This document shows, piece after piece, positions 27,722 to 37,297 of a stretch of 64,000 nucleotides of DNA. Within the stretch, counting starts at the first letter, position 1; every line of letters starts with the position of its first letter. The notes under the pieces are model-generated. The model had not been told where the DNA came from. It did no database searches and saw only the letters and a program-made list of their open reading frames with translations. Source of the DNA: Reyranella aquatilis (GTDB taxonomy: Bacteria; Pseudomonadota; Alphaproteobacteria; Reyranellales; Reyranellaceae); contig NZ_JAJISD010000001.1 in NCBI RefSeq assembly GCF_020880995.1, forward strand, positions 744,001-808,000, in the 5' to 3' direction. A program made the position numbers and the translations under genes.

Positions 27722-28012
27722 ATGTCACGCAGTCTGGATGCTCCACTCAGTCCGAACGAAGAGGTGACGTTGCGCCGTGTTGCGCTCGGGATTTCGCCGA
27801 TGAAGGACCTTGCCCCGCGCGACCTCACGCGACTTATCGCGCTGTCCCTGGTCGAGATCGACGCCGGCATCGCCCGCCTCACCGAAGTCGGCCGCCAGCG
27901 CTATAGGTCCCTGCCCCGCGCCGGCAGCATCAACGACGTCTCTTCCTACGAGACGATGATCGCGGCGGTCGGCGAGCGACTTCGCAAGACGGCGGGCAAG
28001 ACCGCCGATTAG
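27722..28012 (+). CDS. Small hypothetical protein, helix-turn-helix-like
   Basis: A 96-residue protein starting MSRSLDAPLSPNEEVTLRRVALG, with LTEVGRQRYRSLPRAGS in the middle. This resembles the second half of small winged-helix or marker proteins in alphaproteobacteria that contain an LTxxGxxR element, but I cannot name a family. It stands alone, upstream of the PRC-barrel gene. Confidence 0.6.
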   Translation: MSRSLDAPLSPNEEVTLRRVALGISPMKDLAPRDLTRLIALSLVEIDAGIARLTEVGRQRYRSLPRAGSINDVSSYETMIAAVGERLRKTAGKTAD

Positions 28013-28105
28013 CCGCTTCTGCGGCATCCCTTTTCGCGATCCGCGGCAACTGGCCGGGCGAGCCGCGCGTTCCAGAGGCACCCCCACCATCGAACGGAGA
28101 AAGCG

Positions 28106-28468
28106 ATGACCGATCTGTCCATCACGCCCCGAAACCTGATCGCCGCCGAGCGTGTGAACGGCACCGACGTCTACAATCTGCAGGGCGACAAACTCGGCAC
28201 CGTCGCCGACATCATGATCGACAAGGTAAGCGGACGCGCGATCTATGCCGTCATGTCGTTCGGCGGCTTCCTCGGCATCGGCGAGAAGCATCATCCGCTG
28301 CCCTGGTCGACCCTGAAGTACGACGAGCGCCAGGGCGGATACGTCGTGGCACTCGACAAGAAGGTCCTGGAGGATGCACCGACCTTCGACGATTCCGAGA
28401 CCTTCAGCTGGACGCCGGACTATGGCCGTCAGGTCGACCGGTACTACAACGCGCCGAGCTACTGGTAA
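28106..28468 (+). CDS. PRC-barrel domain protein
   Basis: A 120-residue single-domain PRC-barrel protein: VYNLQGDKLGTVADIMIDKVSGRAIYAVMSFGGFLGIGEKHHPLPWSTLKYDE is the canonical PRC-barrel sequence (first strand plus the conserved LPW). Such proteins are often linked to membrane association or stress. A bidirectional terminator follows. Confidence 0.88.
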   Translation: MTDLSITPRNLIAAERVNGTDVYNLQGDKLGTVADIMIDKVSGRAIYAVMSFGGFLGIGEKHHPLPWSTLKYDERQGGYVVALDKKVLEDAPTFDDSETFSWTPDYGRQVDRYYNAPSYW

Positions 28469-28494
28469 GAGCCCGCCGAGGGCCCGGAGAAACC

Positions 28495-28530
28495 GGCCGG
28501 CCGCCCCGAAAGAGGCGGCCGGCCGCCTTT
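28495..28530. terminator. Bidirectional terminator between PRC-barrel gene and lipoprotein gene
   Basis: Arms GGCCGGCCGCC (28495-28505) and GGCGGCCGGCC (28514-28524) make an 11-bp perfect stem with an 8-nt loop. Short pyrimidine-rich tails lie on both sides (CCTTTCTC forward, GTTTCTCC reverse), which suits the convergent genes. Confidence 0.7.
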
Positions 28531-28531
28531 C

Positions 28532-28963
28532 TCAGGGCGTGACCTTCTGGCAGCCCGCTCCCTGCCAGCGATAGCCCTGCGCCGCTCCGCCGACCATGGT
28601 CCACTCCACGATGCAGCCCTGGCGCACCAGCGTCGGCGGGAAGCCTCCCATCGGGATCCACAGACCGCCGCCCCATCCCCAACCCCAGCCGCCGAAGCGC
28701 TGGTAAATGGGCGGCATGCCCGGATCGATGTAGGACGTGTCCCATTTCCATTGCAGGATCCGGGTGCCGTCCTCGAGCTGGTAGGTATTGTCAGGAATGC
28801 GGCCCATGCTCCGCAGCAGCCCGGCCTCCGAGGCGCCCGACATCGCGCGCAGCTGGCTGTCGAAGGCGGCCTCGCGCTCCGCGCGCGTCTCGCATCCCAC
28901 GAGCGTCGCCATGGCGAGGATCGAGAACGCAATGGCCGCGAGATTTCGGGTGAGCACCATCAC
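28532..28963 (-). CDS. Predicted lipoprotein with Gly/Trp-rich segment
   Basis: A 143-residue protein with a lipobox (LVGC, Cys near residue 24). After a charged region it has a GGWGWGWGGGLWIPMGGFPP stretch and two C-terminal cysteines. Not recognised. First of a small run of minus-strand envelope proteins downstream of alaS; no partner known. Confidence 0.7.
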   Translation of the reverse strand: MMVLTRNLAAIAFSILAMATLVGCETRAEREAAFDSQLRAMSGASEAGLLRSMGRIPDNTYQLEDGTRILQWKWDTSYIDPGMPPIYQRFGGWGWGWGGGLWIPMGGFPPTLVRQGCIVEWTMVGGAAQGYRWQGAGCQKVTP

Positions 28964-28979
28964 GGCCTGCGCTGCCGCT

Positions 28980-29270
28980 CTAGCGGATGGCGCCCAGCGC
29001 GATCTTGCACTCGGTCGTGAGTTGGTTGGTGCGCTGGTCGTTGCACGGCTTCTGGCGCTCGATCAATACCGCCGACCAGTAGAAGACGAACACGCCGAGG
29101 ATCCAGGCCGTGATCGACCAGCTCATGGCGCTGTCCAGCCGCTTGTGGAACTCGGGCGTGGCGCGCGCTGGCGCGGCCACGGAAACGGCGGCCCGCACCG
29201 CCGTCAGCGTCAGCGGGAAGGTCGCAGCCCCGCAGGCGAGGTAGAGCAGGACGACCTTGAGCACGCCCAT
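28980..29270 (-). CDS. Small membrane protein of unknown function
   Basis: A 96-residue protein with two hydrophobic segments (VVLLYLACGAATFPLTL and SWSITAWILGVFVFYWSAVLI) and a C-terminal polar tail with two cysteines. Function unknown. It lies between two lipoprotein genes with 16-bp gaps on each side, so probably the same operon. Confidence 0.65.
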   Translation of the reverse strand: MGVLKVVLLYLACGAATFPLTLTAVRAAVSVAAPARATPEFHKRLDSAMSWSITAWILGVFVFYWSAVLIERQKPCNDQRTNQLTTECKIALGAIR

Positions 29271-29286
29271 GTCAGATACCCTTTCG

Positions 29287-29631
29287 TCACCAGGTCAGCT
29301 TGGGCATGGGAATGGGCCCATTCTGCTTGGGCGCCCAGCCGCGCGCTTCCATGCAGCTGGCCATCGAGCGCTCGAAGCTGAACTTGTATCCCTGGTTGGC
29401 CATGTCGGTGTACAGCCCCTGCTGGCCGTACCGTTCGCGTTCGGCCGAAAAGGTGGCGCGACGCTGATCGTCGATGTTGCGTTCCTGTTGGGCCTGGGCT
29501 CGCACCTGGGTGCGGCACAGCGACTCGTCGCGGGTGAACTGATCGGCCGTCGCGCCGTCCTTGGTGAAATCCTTGGGCGCACACGCCGACATCGCCGCCG
29601 CCGCGATCACGAGGGCGATGGCGGGCTTCAT
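29287..29631 (-). CDS. Small lipoprotein of unknown function
   Basis: A 114-residue protein with lipobox MSAC (Cys 17), then a charged mature chain with two further cysteines ([16 protein letters not shown]). The C-terminal pattern of CMEARGW recalls small lipoproteins of alphaproteobacteria. Its ATG overlaps the alaS stop (ATGA), which indicates coupling to alaS. Confidence 0.75.
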   Translation of the reverse strand: MKPAIALVIAAAAMSACAPKDFTKDGATADQFTRDESLCRTQVRAQAQQERNIDDQRRATFSAERERYGQQGLYTDMANQGYKFSFERSMASCMEARGWAPKQNGPIPMPKLTW

Positions 29632-32297
29632 CGGCCGCCTGCCAGCGCCGTCTCGATGGCCTTCAGGGCGTCCGGTGCCTTCGACCCGTCCGGGCCGCCA
29701 CCCTGCGCCATGTCGGGCCGTCCGCCGCCGCCCTTGCCGCCCAGCGCCGCGACACCCGCCTTAACCAGCTCGACCGCGCTGTGGGTCTTCGCCAGGTCGT
29801 CGGTCACGCCGACCACGGCCGAGGCCTTGCCGTCCTCGACACCGATCAGCGCCACGACGCCCGAGCCCAGCTTCTTCTTGAACTCGTCGGCCATGCCCTT
29901 GAGGTCCTTGCCCGGCACACCATTCAGCACGCGGCCGATCAGTTTGACGCCACCGACGTCGCGAACCTCATCTGCCGCGGAACCGCCGGCAGAGCCGCCG
30001 CCCGCCAGGGCCAGCGCCTTGCGGGCATCCGACAGTTCGCGCTCGATCTTCTTCTGGCCCTCGACCAGCGCCGCCAGACGCGCCGGCAGATCCTCGGGCC
30101 GCACCTTGAGCGCCGCCGCCGCCTCGACGAGCAAGTCGGCCTGGTGGCGGACATGGGCCTCGGCGGCATGTCCCGCCAGCGCCTCGATGCGGCGAACGCC
30201 GGCCGCGACCGCGCCCTCGCCGATGATCTTGAACAGGCCGATGTCGCCGGTCCGGCGCGCATGCGTGCCGCCGCAGAGTTCGACCGAATACCGCTCGCTA
30301 CCCGGAACCTCAGAGTCGCCGCCCATCGAGAGCACGCGCACCTCGTCGCCGTACTTCTCGCCGAACAGCGCCATGGCGCCGGCGGCAATTGCCTCGTCCG
30401 GAGTCATGAGGCGCGTCTCGACCGCCGAATTGTGGCGGATGCGATCGTTCACCTCATCCTCGATGCGGCGCAGCTCGTCGGCCGAGATCGCCTTGGTGTG
30501 GCTGATGTCGAAGCGCAGCCGGTCGGGCGCGACCAGCGAGCCCTTCTGCGTCACGTGCTTGCCGAGATGACGGCGCAGCGCCTCGTGCAGCAGGTGGGTC
30601 GCGGAATGATGGGCGCGCAGCTGGGCGCGGCGGACCGGGTCGATGGTCATGACCAGGTCGTCGCCGACCTTCAACTCGCCTTTCGCGACCTTCGCGTGAT
30701 GCGCATGAAGGTCGCCCACCATCTTCTGGACGTCGCTGACCTCGGCCTCGTTCACACCGCTCACCAGCTTGCCCGCGTCGCCCTGCTGGCCGCCCGACTC
30801 GGCGTAGAATGGAGTCTGGTTGGTGACGATCCAGCCGGTCTGGCCGGCCTTGAGCGAAGAGACTTCCTTGCCGTCGAGCAGGATCGCCTTGATCTGCCCC
30901 TCAGCGCGCTCGGTGTCGTAGCCCAGGAACTCGGTGGCGCCGGCCTTCTGACGCACGTCGAACCAGATCGCCTGGTCGGCGGTCTCGCCCGAGCCCGCCC
31001 AGGCCGCGCGCGCCTTGGCACGCTGCTCCTCCATCGAGGTCTCGAAGCCCGCCGTGTCGACCTTGATGTCGCGCGCACGCAACACGTCCTGCGTGAGGTC
31101 GAGCGGGAACCCGTAGGTATCGTAGAGCTTGAACGCGACCTCGCCCTTCAGTGTGCCGCCGGCGCCGAGGTCCTTCGTCTCGTCCTCGAGCAGCTTGAGG
31201 CCGGTGCCCAGCGTCTTCTTGAACCGCGTCTCCTCGAGCTTCAGCGTCTCGGTGATCAGCGGCTGGGCGCGCGACAGTTCGGGATAGGCATCGCCCATCT
31301 CGCGCACCAGCGTCGGCACCAGCTTGAAGATCACCGGATCCTGCGCGCCAAGGATATGAGCGTGACGCATGGCCCGGCGCATGATGCGGCGGAGGACATA
31401 GCCACGGCCTTCGTTCGACGGCAGCACGCCGTCGGCGATCAGGAAGGAAGTCGCGCGCAGATGGTCGGCGATCACCTTGAGCGAGGCGCTCTGCTTGCCG
31501 TCGGGATCGACGTTGATCTCGTGTGCCGTGGCCTCGATCAGGGCCCGGAACAGGTCGATGTCGTAGTTGTTGTGCTTGTGCTGCAGGACGGCCGCGAGGC
31601 GCTCCAGGCCCATGCCGGTGTCGATCGAGGGCTTGGGCAGCGCGATGCGCTCTTCCTTGGTCACCTGCTCGAACTGCATGAAGACCAGGTTCCAGATCTC
31701 GATGAACCGGTCGCCGTCCTGGTCGGCGCTGCCCGGCGGCCCGCCGGGGATGCCCTCGCCGTGGTCGTAGAAAATCTCTGAACACGGGCCGCAGGGGCCG
31801 GTGTCGCCCATCGCCCAGAAATTGTCCGAGGTCGGGATGCGAATGATCCTGTCGTCGGAGAGGCCGGCGATCTTCTTCCAGTGGCCGGCCGCCTCGTCGT
31901 CGGTGTGGAACACCGTGACCAGCAACTTCTCCTTAGGGAGGCCGTAGTCCTTGGTCAGGAGGTTCCAGGCCAGCTCGATCGCGTGTTCCTTGAAGTAGTC
32001 ACCAAACGAGAAATTGCCCAGCATCTCGAAGAAGGTGTGGTGGCGGGCCGTGTAACCCACGTTCTCGAGATCGTTGTGCTTGCCGCCCGCGCGCACGCAC
32101 TTCTGCGACGTCGCGGCTCGCGAATAGGAACGCGTCTCCAGACCGGTGAAGACGTTCTTGAACTGGACCATGCCGGCGTTGGTGAACATCAGCGTCGGGT
32201 CGTTACGAGGCACCAGAGGGCTCGACTCAACGACTTCGTGGCCGTTCTTGCGGAAGTACTCTAGGAAGGTACGACGGATTTCGCTGACGCTTTGCAT
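29628..32297 (-). CDS. alaS: Alanyl-tRNA synthetase
   Basis: Class II aminoacyl-tRNA synthetase of 889 residues. The N-terminal catalytic domain is clear ([29 protein letters not shown] and [12 protein letters not shown]). The editing domain has [17 protein letters not shown] and the zinc-binding [15 protein letters not shown]-Ala tail ends the protein. I start at ATG 32297 ([11 protein letters not shown]) and not the ORF extension to 32348. Confidence 0.96.
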   Translation of the reverse strand: MQSVSEIRRTFLEYFRKNGHEVVESSPLVPRNDPTLMFTNAGMVQFKNVFTGLETRSYSRAATSQKCVRAGGKHNDLENVGYTARHHTFFEMLGNFSFGDYFKEHAIELAWNLLTKDYGLPKEKLLVTVFHTDDEAAGHWKKIAGLSDDRIIRIPTSDNFWAMGDTGPCGPCSEIFYDHGEGIPGGPPGSADQDGDRFIEIWNLVFMQFEQVTKEERIALPKPSIDTGMGLERLAAVLQHKHNNYDIDLFRALIEATAHEINVDPDGKQSASLKVIADHLRATSFLIADGVLPSNEGRGYVLRRIMRRAMRHAHILGAQDPVIFKLVPTLVREMGDAYPELSRAQPLITETLKLEETRFKKTLGTGLKLLEDETKDLGAGGTLKGEVAFKLYDTYGFPLDLTQDVLRARDIKVDTAGFETSMEEQRAKARAAWAGSGETADQAIWFDVRQKAGATEFLGYDTERAEGQIKAILLDGKEVSSLKAGQTGWIVTNQTPFYAESGGQQGDAGKLVSGVNEAEVSDVQKMVGDLHAHHAKVAKGELKVGDDLVMTIDPVRRAQLRAHHSATHLLHEALRRHLGKHVTQKGSLVAPDRLRFDISHTKAISADELRRIEDEVNDRIRHNSAVETRLMTPDEAIAAGAMALFGEKYGDEVRVLSMGGDSEVPGSERYSVELCGGTHARRTGDIGLFKIIGEGAVAAGVRRIEALAGHAAEAHVRHQADLLVEAAAALKVRPEDLPARLAALVEGQKKIERELSDARKALALAGGGSAGGSAADEVRDVGGVKLIGRVLNGVPGKDLKGMADEFKKKLGSGVVALIGVEDGKASAVVGVTDDLAKTHSAVELVKAGVAALGGKGGGGRPDMAQGGGPDGSKAPDALKAIETALAGGR

Positions 32298-32353
32298 GCC
32301 GGCCTTGTAGCGTGCGCCAGCCCGCCAAGTCCAGAACAGGGAACCCAAGGGAA

Positions 32354-33049
32354 ATGGCCGCCGAGGCCCATTCTACCGCCACTCTTCGCCTCTCCGTGGG
32401 CGACCTCCGGATCGTCCATCCGATCACCGTTCCGACCGGCCCGGTGGCCGCCGCGGACGTCGTCCCGGCGCTGCAGGGGCTGGTGAACGCGGTGGTCGCC
32501 GCCGCGGAAGCCGGCAAGGCGATATCCTGCCGCAAAGGCTGCGGCGCCTGCTGCCGCCAGCTCGTTCCGATCTCGCGCACGGAGGCTGAACGCCTGCTCG
32601 AGACCGTGGCGGCCCTGCCGGCGGAACGGCGCGCCGTCCTCGAAGCCCGTTTCGCAGCCGCCGAGGCCGCGCTGGCCGCCGCCGACCTCAAGGAGCGCAA
32701 GGGCCGGCCCGACCGGGAACTGTCAACCGCCTACTTCGGGCTCGGGATTCCCTGCCCGTTCCTCGAGGACGAAAGCTGCTCGATCCATCCCGACCGGCCG
32801 CTGGTCTGCCGGGAATACTTGGTCACCTCGCCCGCCGACCTCTGTGCCGGCCCCGCACAGGAGGGTGTGACGCCGGTGCCGGTGCCTAAGATCTCGCTGG
32901 CCGCGCGCGGGCTGCAGGACGAGAGCGAGGACTGGTTCCCGCTCGCCCTACTGATGGACTGGGCGAAGACGCGCCCCAAGGGAGGCGCGCGGCGGACGGG
33001 GCCGGAGTGGATACAGAAGTTCCTGAAGGGGATGTCGCGGAAAGGCTGA
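32354..33049 (+). CDS. YkgJ-family cysteine-cluster protein
   Basis: Zinc- or iron-binding cysteine-cluster protein of the YkgJ/UPF0153 type. The signature [16 protein letters not shown] is followed by [25 protein letters not shown], giving the CxxxCxxCC...C...C...C set of the family. The first 65 residues are Ala-rich and variable. I use ATG 32354, with AAGGGA upstream. Divergent from alaS; metal and function not proven. Confidence 0.85.
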   Translation: MAAEAHSTATLRLSVGDLRIVHPITVPTGPVAAADVVPALQGLVNAVVAAAEAGKAISCRKGCGACCRQLVPISRTEAERLLETVAALPAERRAVLEARFAAAEAALAAADLKERKGRPDRELSTAYFGLGIPCPFLEDESCSIHPDRPLVCREYLVTSPADLCAGPAQEGVTPVPVPKISLAARGLQDESEDWFPLALLMDWAKTRPKGGARRTGPEWIQKFLKGMSRKG

Positions 33050-33074
33050 GGATGGCCATCCGACGGGGGCGAAA

Positions 33075-33168
33075 GGGCCCTCCCTTCGTTCGGGATGACA
33101 TCGGTTTTCGGATGAGCGCACTGCGCCATCCCCGGCAACGTTGTCATCCCGAACGAAGTGAGAGGCCC
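33075..33168. repeat. REP-like interspersed palindrome
   Basis: Two arms each with a 16-bp exact core, in opposite orientation and 41 bp apart, with partly matching GGGCC/CTC ends. The look is that of a short interspersed palindromic element; the copy number cannot be seen from one window. Confidence 0.5.
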
Positions 33169-33246
33169 TTGGTCGACGCCCGGATCCTTTCTGAACCCTG
33201 CGGGCTCTCGCGCATTCGCGTAGCCGCGAATACGCTGCCGCCCGCC

Positions 33247-33287
33247 CCGCCCATTTTCTTTGCGCTTCGCGCAAAGAAAATGGGCGG
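33247..33287. terminator. Perfect 19-bp hairpin with A/T tracts, recA downstream
   Basis: Arms 33247-33265 and 33269-33287 are exact inverted repeats of 19 bp with a 3-nt loop; each arm contains an A/T run (TTTTCTTT). It can end transcripts from either side, recA on the minus strand and the YkgJ-like gene on the plus strand. Confidence 0.55.
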
Positions 33288-33314
33288 TACCGCGCGTGGG
33301 ATGCGGTACCGCCC
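33282..33314. repeat. Second inverted repeat overlapping the first hairpin
   Basis: GGGCGGTACCGC (33282-33293) and GCGGTACCGCCC (33303-33314) form a 12-bp perfect stem with a 9-nt loop. The first arm shares six bases with the 19-bp hairpin, so the two folds exclude each other. Confidence 0.55.
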
Positions 33315-33346
33315 TTAGGGACCCGGAGACAGGGGATCGGGGTTCC

Positions 33347-34417
<1,071 letters not shown>

Positions 34418-34570
34418 TGGCTTTCTCCTTCTTCCCATGCCCCTGTCAGGAGCGGCAATGCGGATAAGTCCGCAGCGGGTCGGAACGTCCGAGAGCGCCA
34501 ATGTACCCATTTTGTTCCACTCGGCAACGGAACAATTAAGCTGCTGAAAGAACTAATGTTCTTGACACAA

Positions 34571-34585
34571 GTTCTAGATACGTTC
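34571..34585 (-). promoter_or_regulatory. Alphaproteobacterial SOS (LexA) box of recA
   Basis: GTTC-N7-GTTC on the plus strand (GAAC-N7-GAAC read toward recA) matches the known LexA site of alphaproteobacteria. It sits about 154 bp before the recA start. Confidence 0.7.
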
Positions 34586-34592
34586 CCGGTGG

Positions 34593-34614
34593 ATTATCCC
34601 GAATTCGGGATAAT
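34593..34614. promoter_or_regulatory. 22-bp perfect palindrome upstream of recA
   Basis: ATTATCCCGAA/TTCGGGATAAT is a perfect inverted repeat with no spacer. It covers the last codons and stop of the AAC(3)-like gene, 7 bp from the SOS box. It is suitable for a dimeric regulator; the identity of that protein is unknown. Confidence 0.55.
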
Positions 34615-35394
34615 TCCGCGCATGCTTGCCCTCGCCTCGTCGCAGTCGGCACAGCCCTCGGCAGGGTCGTGCAGGAAAAGCGTCGGCTGCCGCAGCAACG
34701 CGTCGACCGCCAGACCGACGATGTCCCGGGCCCGCGCCAGCCGAGCGGTGCCGTGGCCCACGGGTCCCTCCGCCTGCACTCCCCTCGCCCGCAGCCAGTC
34801 GTCGGCCAGGGCGAAGCGCCGGCAGCAATGATCGTTCTCGCGATAGTCGATCCGCACGCGATGGCCACCCTGTTGGACGAAGCAATGCCTCGGGATACCG
34901 TAGGGTACCTTCGCCATCAGCTCGGCGAGATGGAGCGAGGTGTCGGCATCGTGCCCCACGCCCAACAACAGGACCTGGCCGTCGAGGTCGTGGACGCGGC
35001 CCACCGGACTGTCCGGCGTATGCGGCGGCAAGGGCAGAGCCGTCTTCACGATCGCCTCGGCGCGCGGTCCGAGGGCGGCGAAGGCCTGCAGATGGTCGGA
35101 GCGCACGACGCCGGGCCGGCGCCAGAAGCGGTCGGCCGTCACGCCGAGATCCTCGGCAGCGGCGGTCGCCGCGGGCTCGAACGGCGCCTCGTCGTCTCCG
35201 GTCCATGACGGCATGACCAGCGTCCCTGCCGGGCCGAGCGCGGCGCATAGAGCGTCGATGAGGCCCTCGGGCCCGCCCTCGATCGGCCGCACCGCCCGGA
35301 ACGAGGTGTGCACCAGCAGAACGCCGCCGCGCCGGACGCCCAGCGCGCGCAACTGATCGGCGACCTCGCTCCGGCGGAACGCCCGCAGCGTCAT
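34594..35394 (-). CDS. AAC(3)-family N-acetyltransferase-like protein
   Basis: Protein of the aminoglycoside 3-N-acetyltransferase family, using acetyl-CoA. HTSFRAVRPIEGGPEGLIDAL and GTLVMPSWT at the N-terminus, and the VLLLGVGHDADTSLHLAEL block later, are hallmarks. Length 266 residues. True drug acetylation is not implied: chromosomal members often have other substrates. Its ATG overlaps the CaiB-type gene's stop (ATGA), so the two are coupled. It ends inside the 22-bp palindrome. Confidence 0.85.
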   Translation of the reverse strand: MTLRAFRRSEVADQLRALGVRRGGVLLVHTSFRAVRPIEGGPEGLIDALCAALGPAGTLVMPSWTGDDEAPFEPAATAAAEDLGVTADRFWRRPGVVRSDHLQAFAALGPRAEAIVKTALPLPPHTPDSPVGRVHDLDGQVLLLGVGHDADTSLHLAELMAKVPYGIPRHCFVQQGGHRVRIDYRENDHCCRRFALADDWLRARGVQAEGPVGHGTARLARARDIVGLAVDALLRQPTLFLHDPAEGCADCDEARASMRGIIPNSG

Positions 35395-36587
35395 CCGTGC
35401 CGTGGTCCCAGAACTCCGGCCGTCTTCAAACCCGCGATGCCCGCCGGGTCGTAACCGATCTCCGCCAGCACCTCGTCATTGTGCTCGCCGATTGCCGGCG
35501 GGTTCGACGTCAGTGGCGGCCGCCAGCCCATCATCTGGAAGGGCAGCAGCGGCAGGCGCGTCTGCACGCCTCCCGGCAGGGTGGTCGGTGCCAGAGAGCC
35601 GTTGGCCAGCAGGTGCGGATGGTCGAACAGGTCCTGCGGCCGCGCGACCGGCGCGAACGAGATGTCGGCCTCCAGGCACATCTTCTCCAGCGCCTCCTTG
35701 GTGTAGGCCTTGAACACGCTGGCGACCCTCGGCACCAGCCACGGGCGCGCCTCGATGCGCTGGTTGTTGGTCGCGAGCTTCGGATCGGCCGCCAGCTCGG
35801 GCTGATTGAAGAACTCGCAGAAGCGCTTCCACTGGCCGTCGCTGGTGATACCGACGAAGACCTGCAGGTCGTCAGCGGTATTGAAGATCTCGTAGACCGC
35901 CCAGGAGCTCACGCGTTCGGGCATCGGCGGCGGCGCGGCGCCGTTGATCGCGGTGATGGCGAGGTGCTGCCCCATCAGAAAGACGACCGATTCGAACAGC
36001 GCGCTCTCGACCAGACCGCCCTTCCCCGTCCGGTCGCGCTGCTTCAGCGCCAGCACTGTCCCGAACGCGCCGAACATGCCGCCGACGATGTCGATCACGG
36101 AAGTGCCGGCGCGCAGAGGCCGGCCGCTCGGGCCCGTCATGTAGGCAAGCCCGCCCATCATCTGCACCACCTCGTCAAGCGCCGGCCGCTTCTCATAGGG
36201 GCCCGGCAGGAAACCCTTGAGCGCGCAATAGACGAGGCGTGGGTTGATCTTCTCCAGGTCCGCGGGTCCCAGCTTGCGCTTGGCCATCGAGCCCGGCGCG
36301 AAGTTCTCGATCAGCACGTCGGCCTTCTCGAGCAGCTTCACCAGCACCTTGCGGCCCTCAGGCGAGTCCGCATCGAGCGCCAGGCTCTTCTTGTTGCGAT
36401 TGAAGTAGCCGAAAAAGCCGGCCCCGAAGCCGCGCAGCTTGCGCGTGCGGTCGCCGTCGGCCGGCTCGACCTTGATCACCTCGGCGCCGAGGTCGGCCAG
36501 GATCATGCCGCAGGACGGGCCGAGGATGGTGTGCGTGAGTTCGACGACGCGGATGCCCTTGAGAGGCGGTTCAAAGGATGAGGTCAT
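35391..36587 (-). CDS. CaiB/BaiF (class III) CoA transferase
   Basis: Class III CoA transferase of 398 residues. The N-terminal GIRVVELTHTILGPSCGMILADLGAEVIKVEP, the LSLDADSPEGRK-type stretch NKKSLALDADSPEGR, and DVLIENFAPGSMAKRKLG are standard. The catalytic aspartate lies in RPALDEVVQMMGG near residue 144. Substrate acid not determinable. Cotranscribed with the AAC(3)-like gene. Confidence 0.9.
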   Translation of the reverse strand: MTSSFEPPLKGIRVVELTHTILGPSCGMILADLGAEVIKVEPADGDRTRKLRGFGAGFFGYFNRNKKSLALDADSPEGRKVLVKLLEKADVLIENFAPGSMAKRKLGPADLEKINPRLVYCALKGFLPGPYEKRPALDEVVQMMGGLAYMTGPSGRPLRAGTSVIDIVGGMFGAFGTVLALKQRDRTGKGGLVESALFESVVFLMGQHLAITAINGAAPPPMPERVSSWAVYEIFNTADDLQVFVGITSDGQWKRFCEFFNQPELAADPKLATNNQRIEARPWLVPRVASVFKAYTKEALEKMCLEADISFAPVARPQDLFDHPHLLANGSLAPTTLPGGVQTRLPLLPFQMMGWRPPLTSNPPAIGEHNDEVLAEIGYDPAGIAGLKTAGVLGPRHG

Positions 36588-36602
36588 GCCTCATGCAATA
36601 CC

Positions 36603-37250
36603 TCACCTCGCCGGGGTGAGCCACGTGTCGATGTCCTTGGTCAGCGGCAGGCCTGCCGTCTCGGCGAGGACGCGATGCCCCATGCCGGCCCCGACCATGA
36701 ACGCCTCCTGATGCGGCAGTGCGTTGGTCTTCAACATCGAGCGGATCGTCCCACCGTCGTGTCCCCAACCCACCGCCTCGACCTTGCCGTCGAAAGCACG
36801 GTTGAGGATGGACAGGAATTCCGCGCGCTCCTCCTCGGAAAGCCCCGGAACGGCGTCGATGTCGCCCAGGACGAACAGGCGTCCCCGGAACTTGGCCACA
36901 AGCTCAGCGGTCGAATTGCGCGGCTCGACGATGATTTCGCGGTTCGGACCGCGGCGCACGCGGGCTGCCAGCGACAGCGGGATCACCGCGGCGCTGAGAT
37001 AGGAGCCCGAGTCCATGAAGGCCGAGGTGAGTTCACGATAGGTGATGCCCAGCCGCTCGGCCCGCTTCAGGCGCATCAACGCGACTTCCGGCTTCGGCGT
37101 CTTCCACGCCTTGGCGGCGGCACGACGCCACACCCAAGCCTCCCACGACATGTCGAAGGTCGGTCCGTTGTTGTGCCCGATGCCGGGACGGCGTAGCAGG
37201 ACCTCGACATTGGCGTGCCGGGTCGCAAGACGGTCGAAACGATCACCCAT
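36603..37250 (-). CDS. Hypothetical protein with GIGHNNGP motif
   Basis: Not recognised. The 215-residue soluble protein has a GIGHNNGPTFDMSWEAWVWRR segment (about residues 23-43); the GIGHNxGP motif recurs in uncharacterised alphaproteobacterial proteins. Later parts read RLFVLGDIDAVPGLSEEERAEFLSIL and end WLTPAR. No membrane segment or signal peptide. It is divergent from the TcuA-like gene (47 bp between starts). Confidence 0.7.
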   Translation of the reverse strand: MGDRFDRLATRHANVEVLLRRPGIGHNNGPTFDMSWEAWVWRRAAAKAWKTPKPEVALMRLKRAERLGITYRELTSAFMDSGSYLSAAVIPLSLAARVRRGPNREIIVEPRNSTAELVAKFRGRLFVLGDIDAVPGLSEEERAEFLSILNRAFDGKVEAVGWGHDGGTIRSMLKTNALPHQEAFMVGAGMGHRVLAETAGLPLTKDIDTWLTPAR

Positions 37251-37297
37251 TGCGCCTATTGTACCGCAAAATTAATGCCGGAATCGAGGAGCGAGGC

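Larger units (their letters stand above)
33050..33346. other. Convergent gap with palindromic repeats between ykgJ-like gene and recA
   Basis: About 300 bp with no gene. It holds a pair of inverted arms: TTCGTTCGGGATGACA (33085-33100) and its complement TGTCATCCCGAACGAA (33142-33157), with GGGCC-rich flanks extending the pair to 33075-33168. Further on are two nested hairpins at 33247-33287 and 33282-33314. Confidence 0.8.

Noticed and set aside
27311..27767. Short plus-strand frames between the LLM gene and 27722
   Set aside because: No ribosome site, no conserved-looking sequence; region treated as non-coding.
29781..31781. 666-residue open frame on the plus strand
   Set aside because: Antisense to alaS; low-complexity shadow.
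34562..34592. TTGACA box on the plus strand before the palindrome
   Set aside because: No matching -10 and no plus-strand gene follows; it is likely by chance, within the SOS box area.
35397..36581. 394-residue plus-strand frame over the CoA transferase gene
   Set aside because: Antisense shadow; the minus-strand frame has all CaiB motifs.
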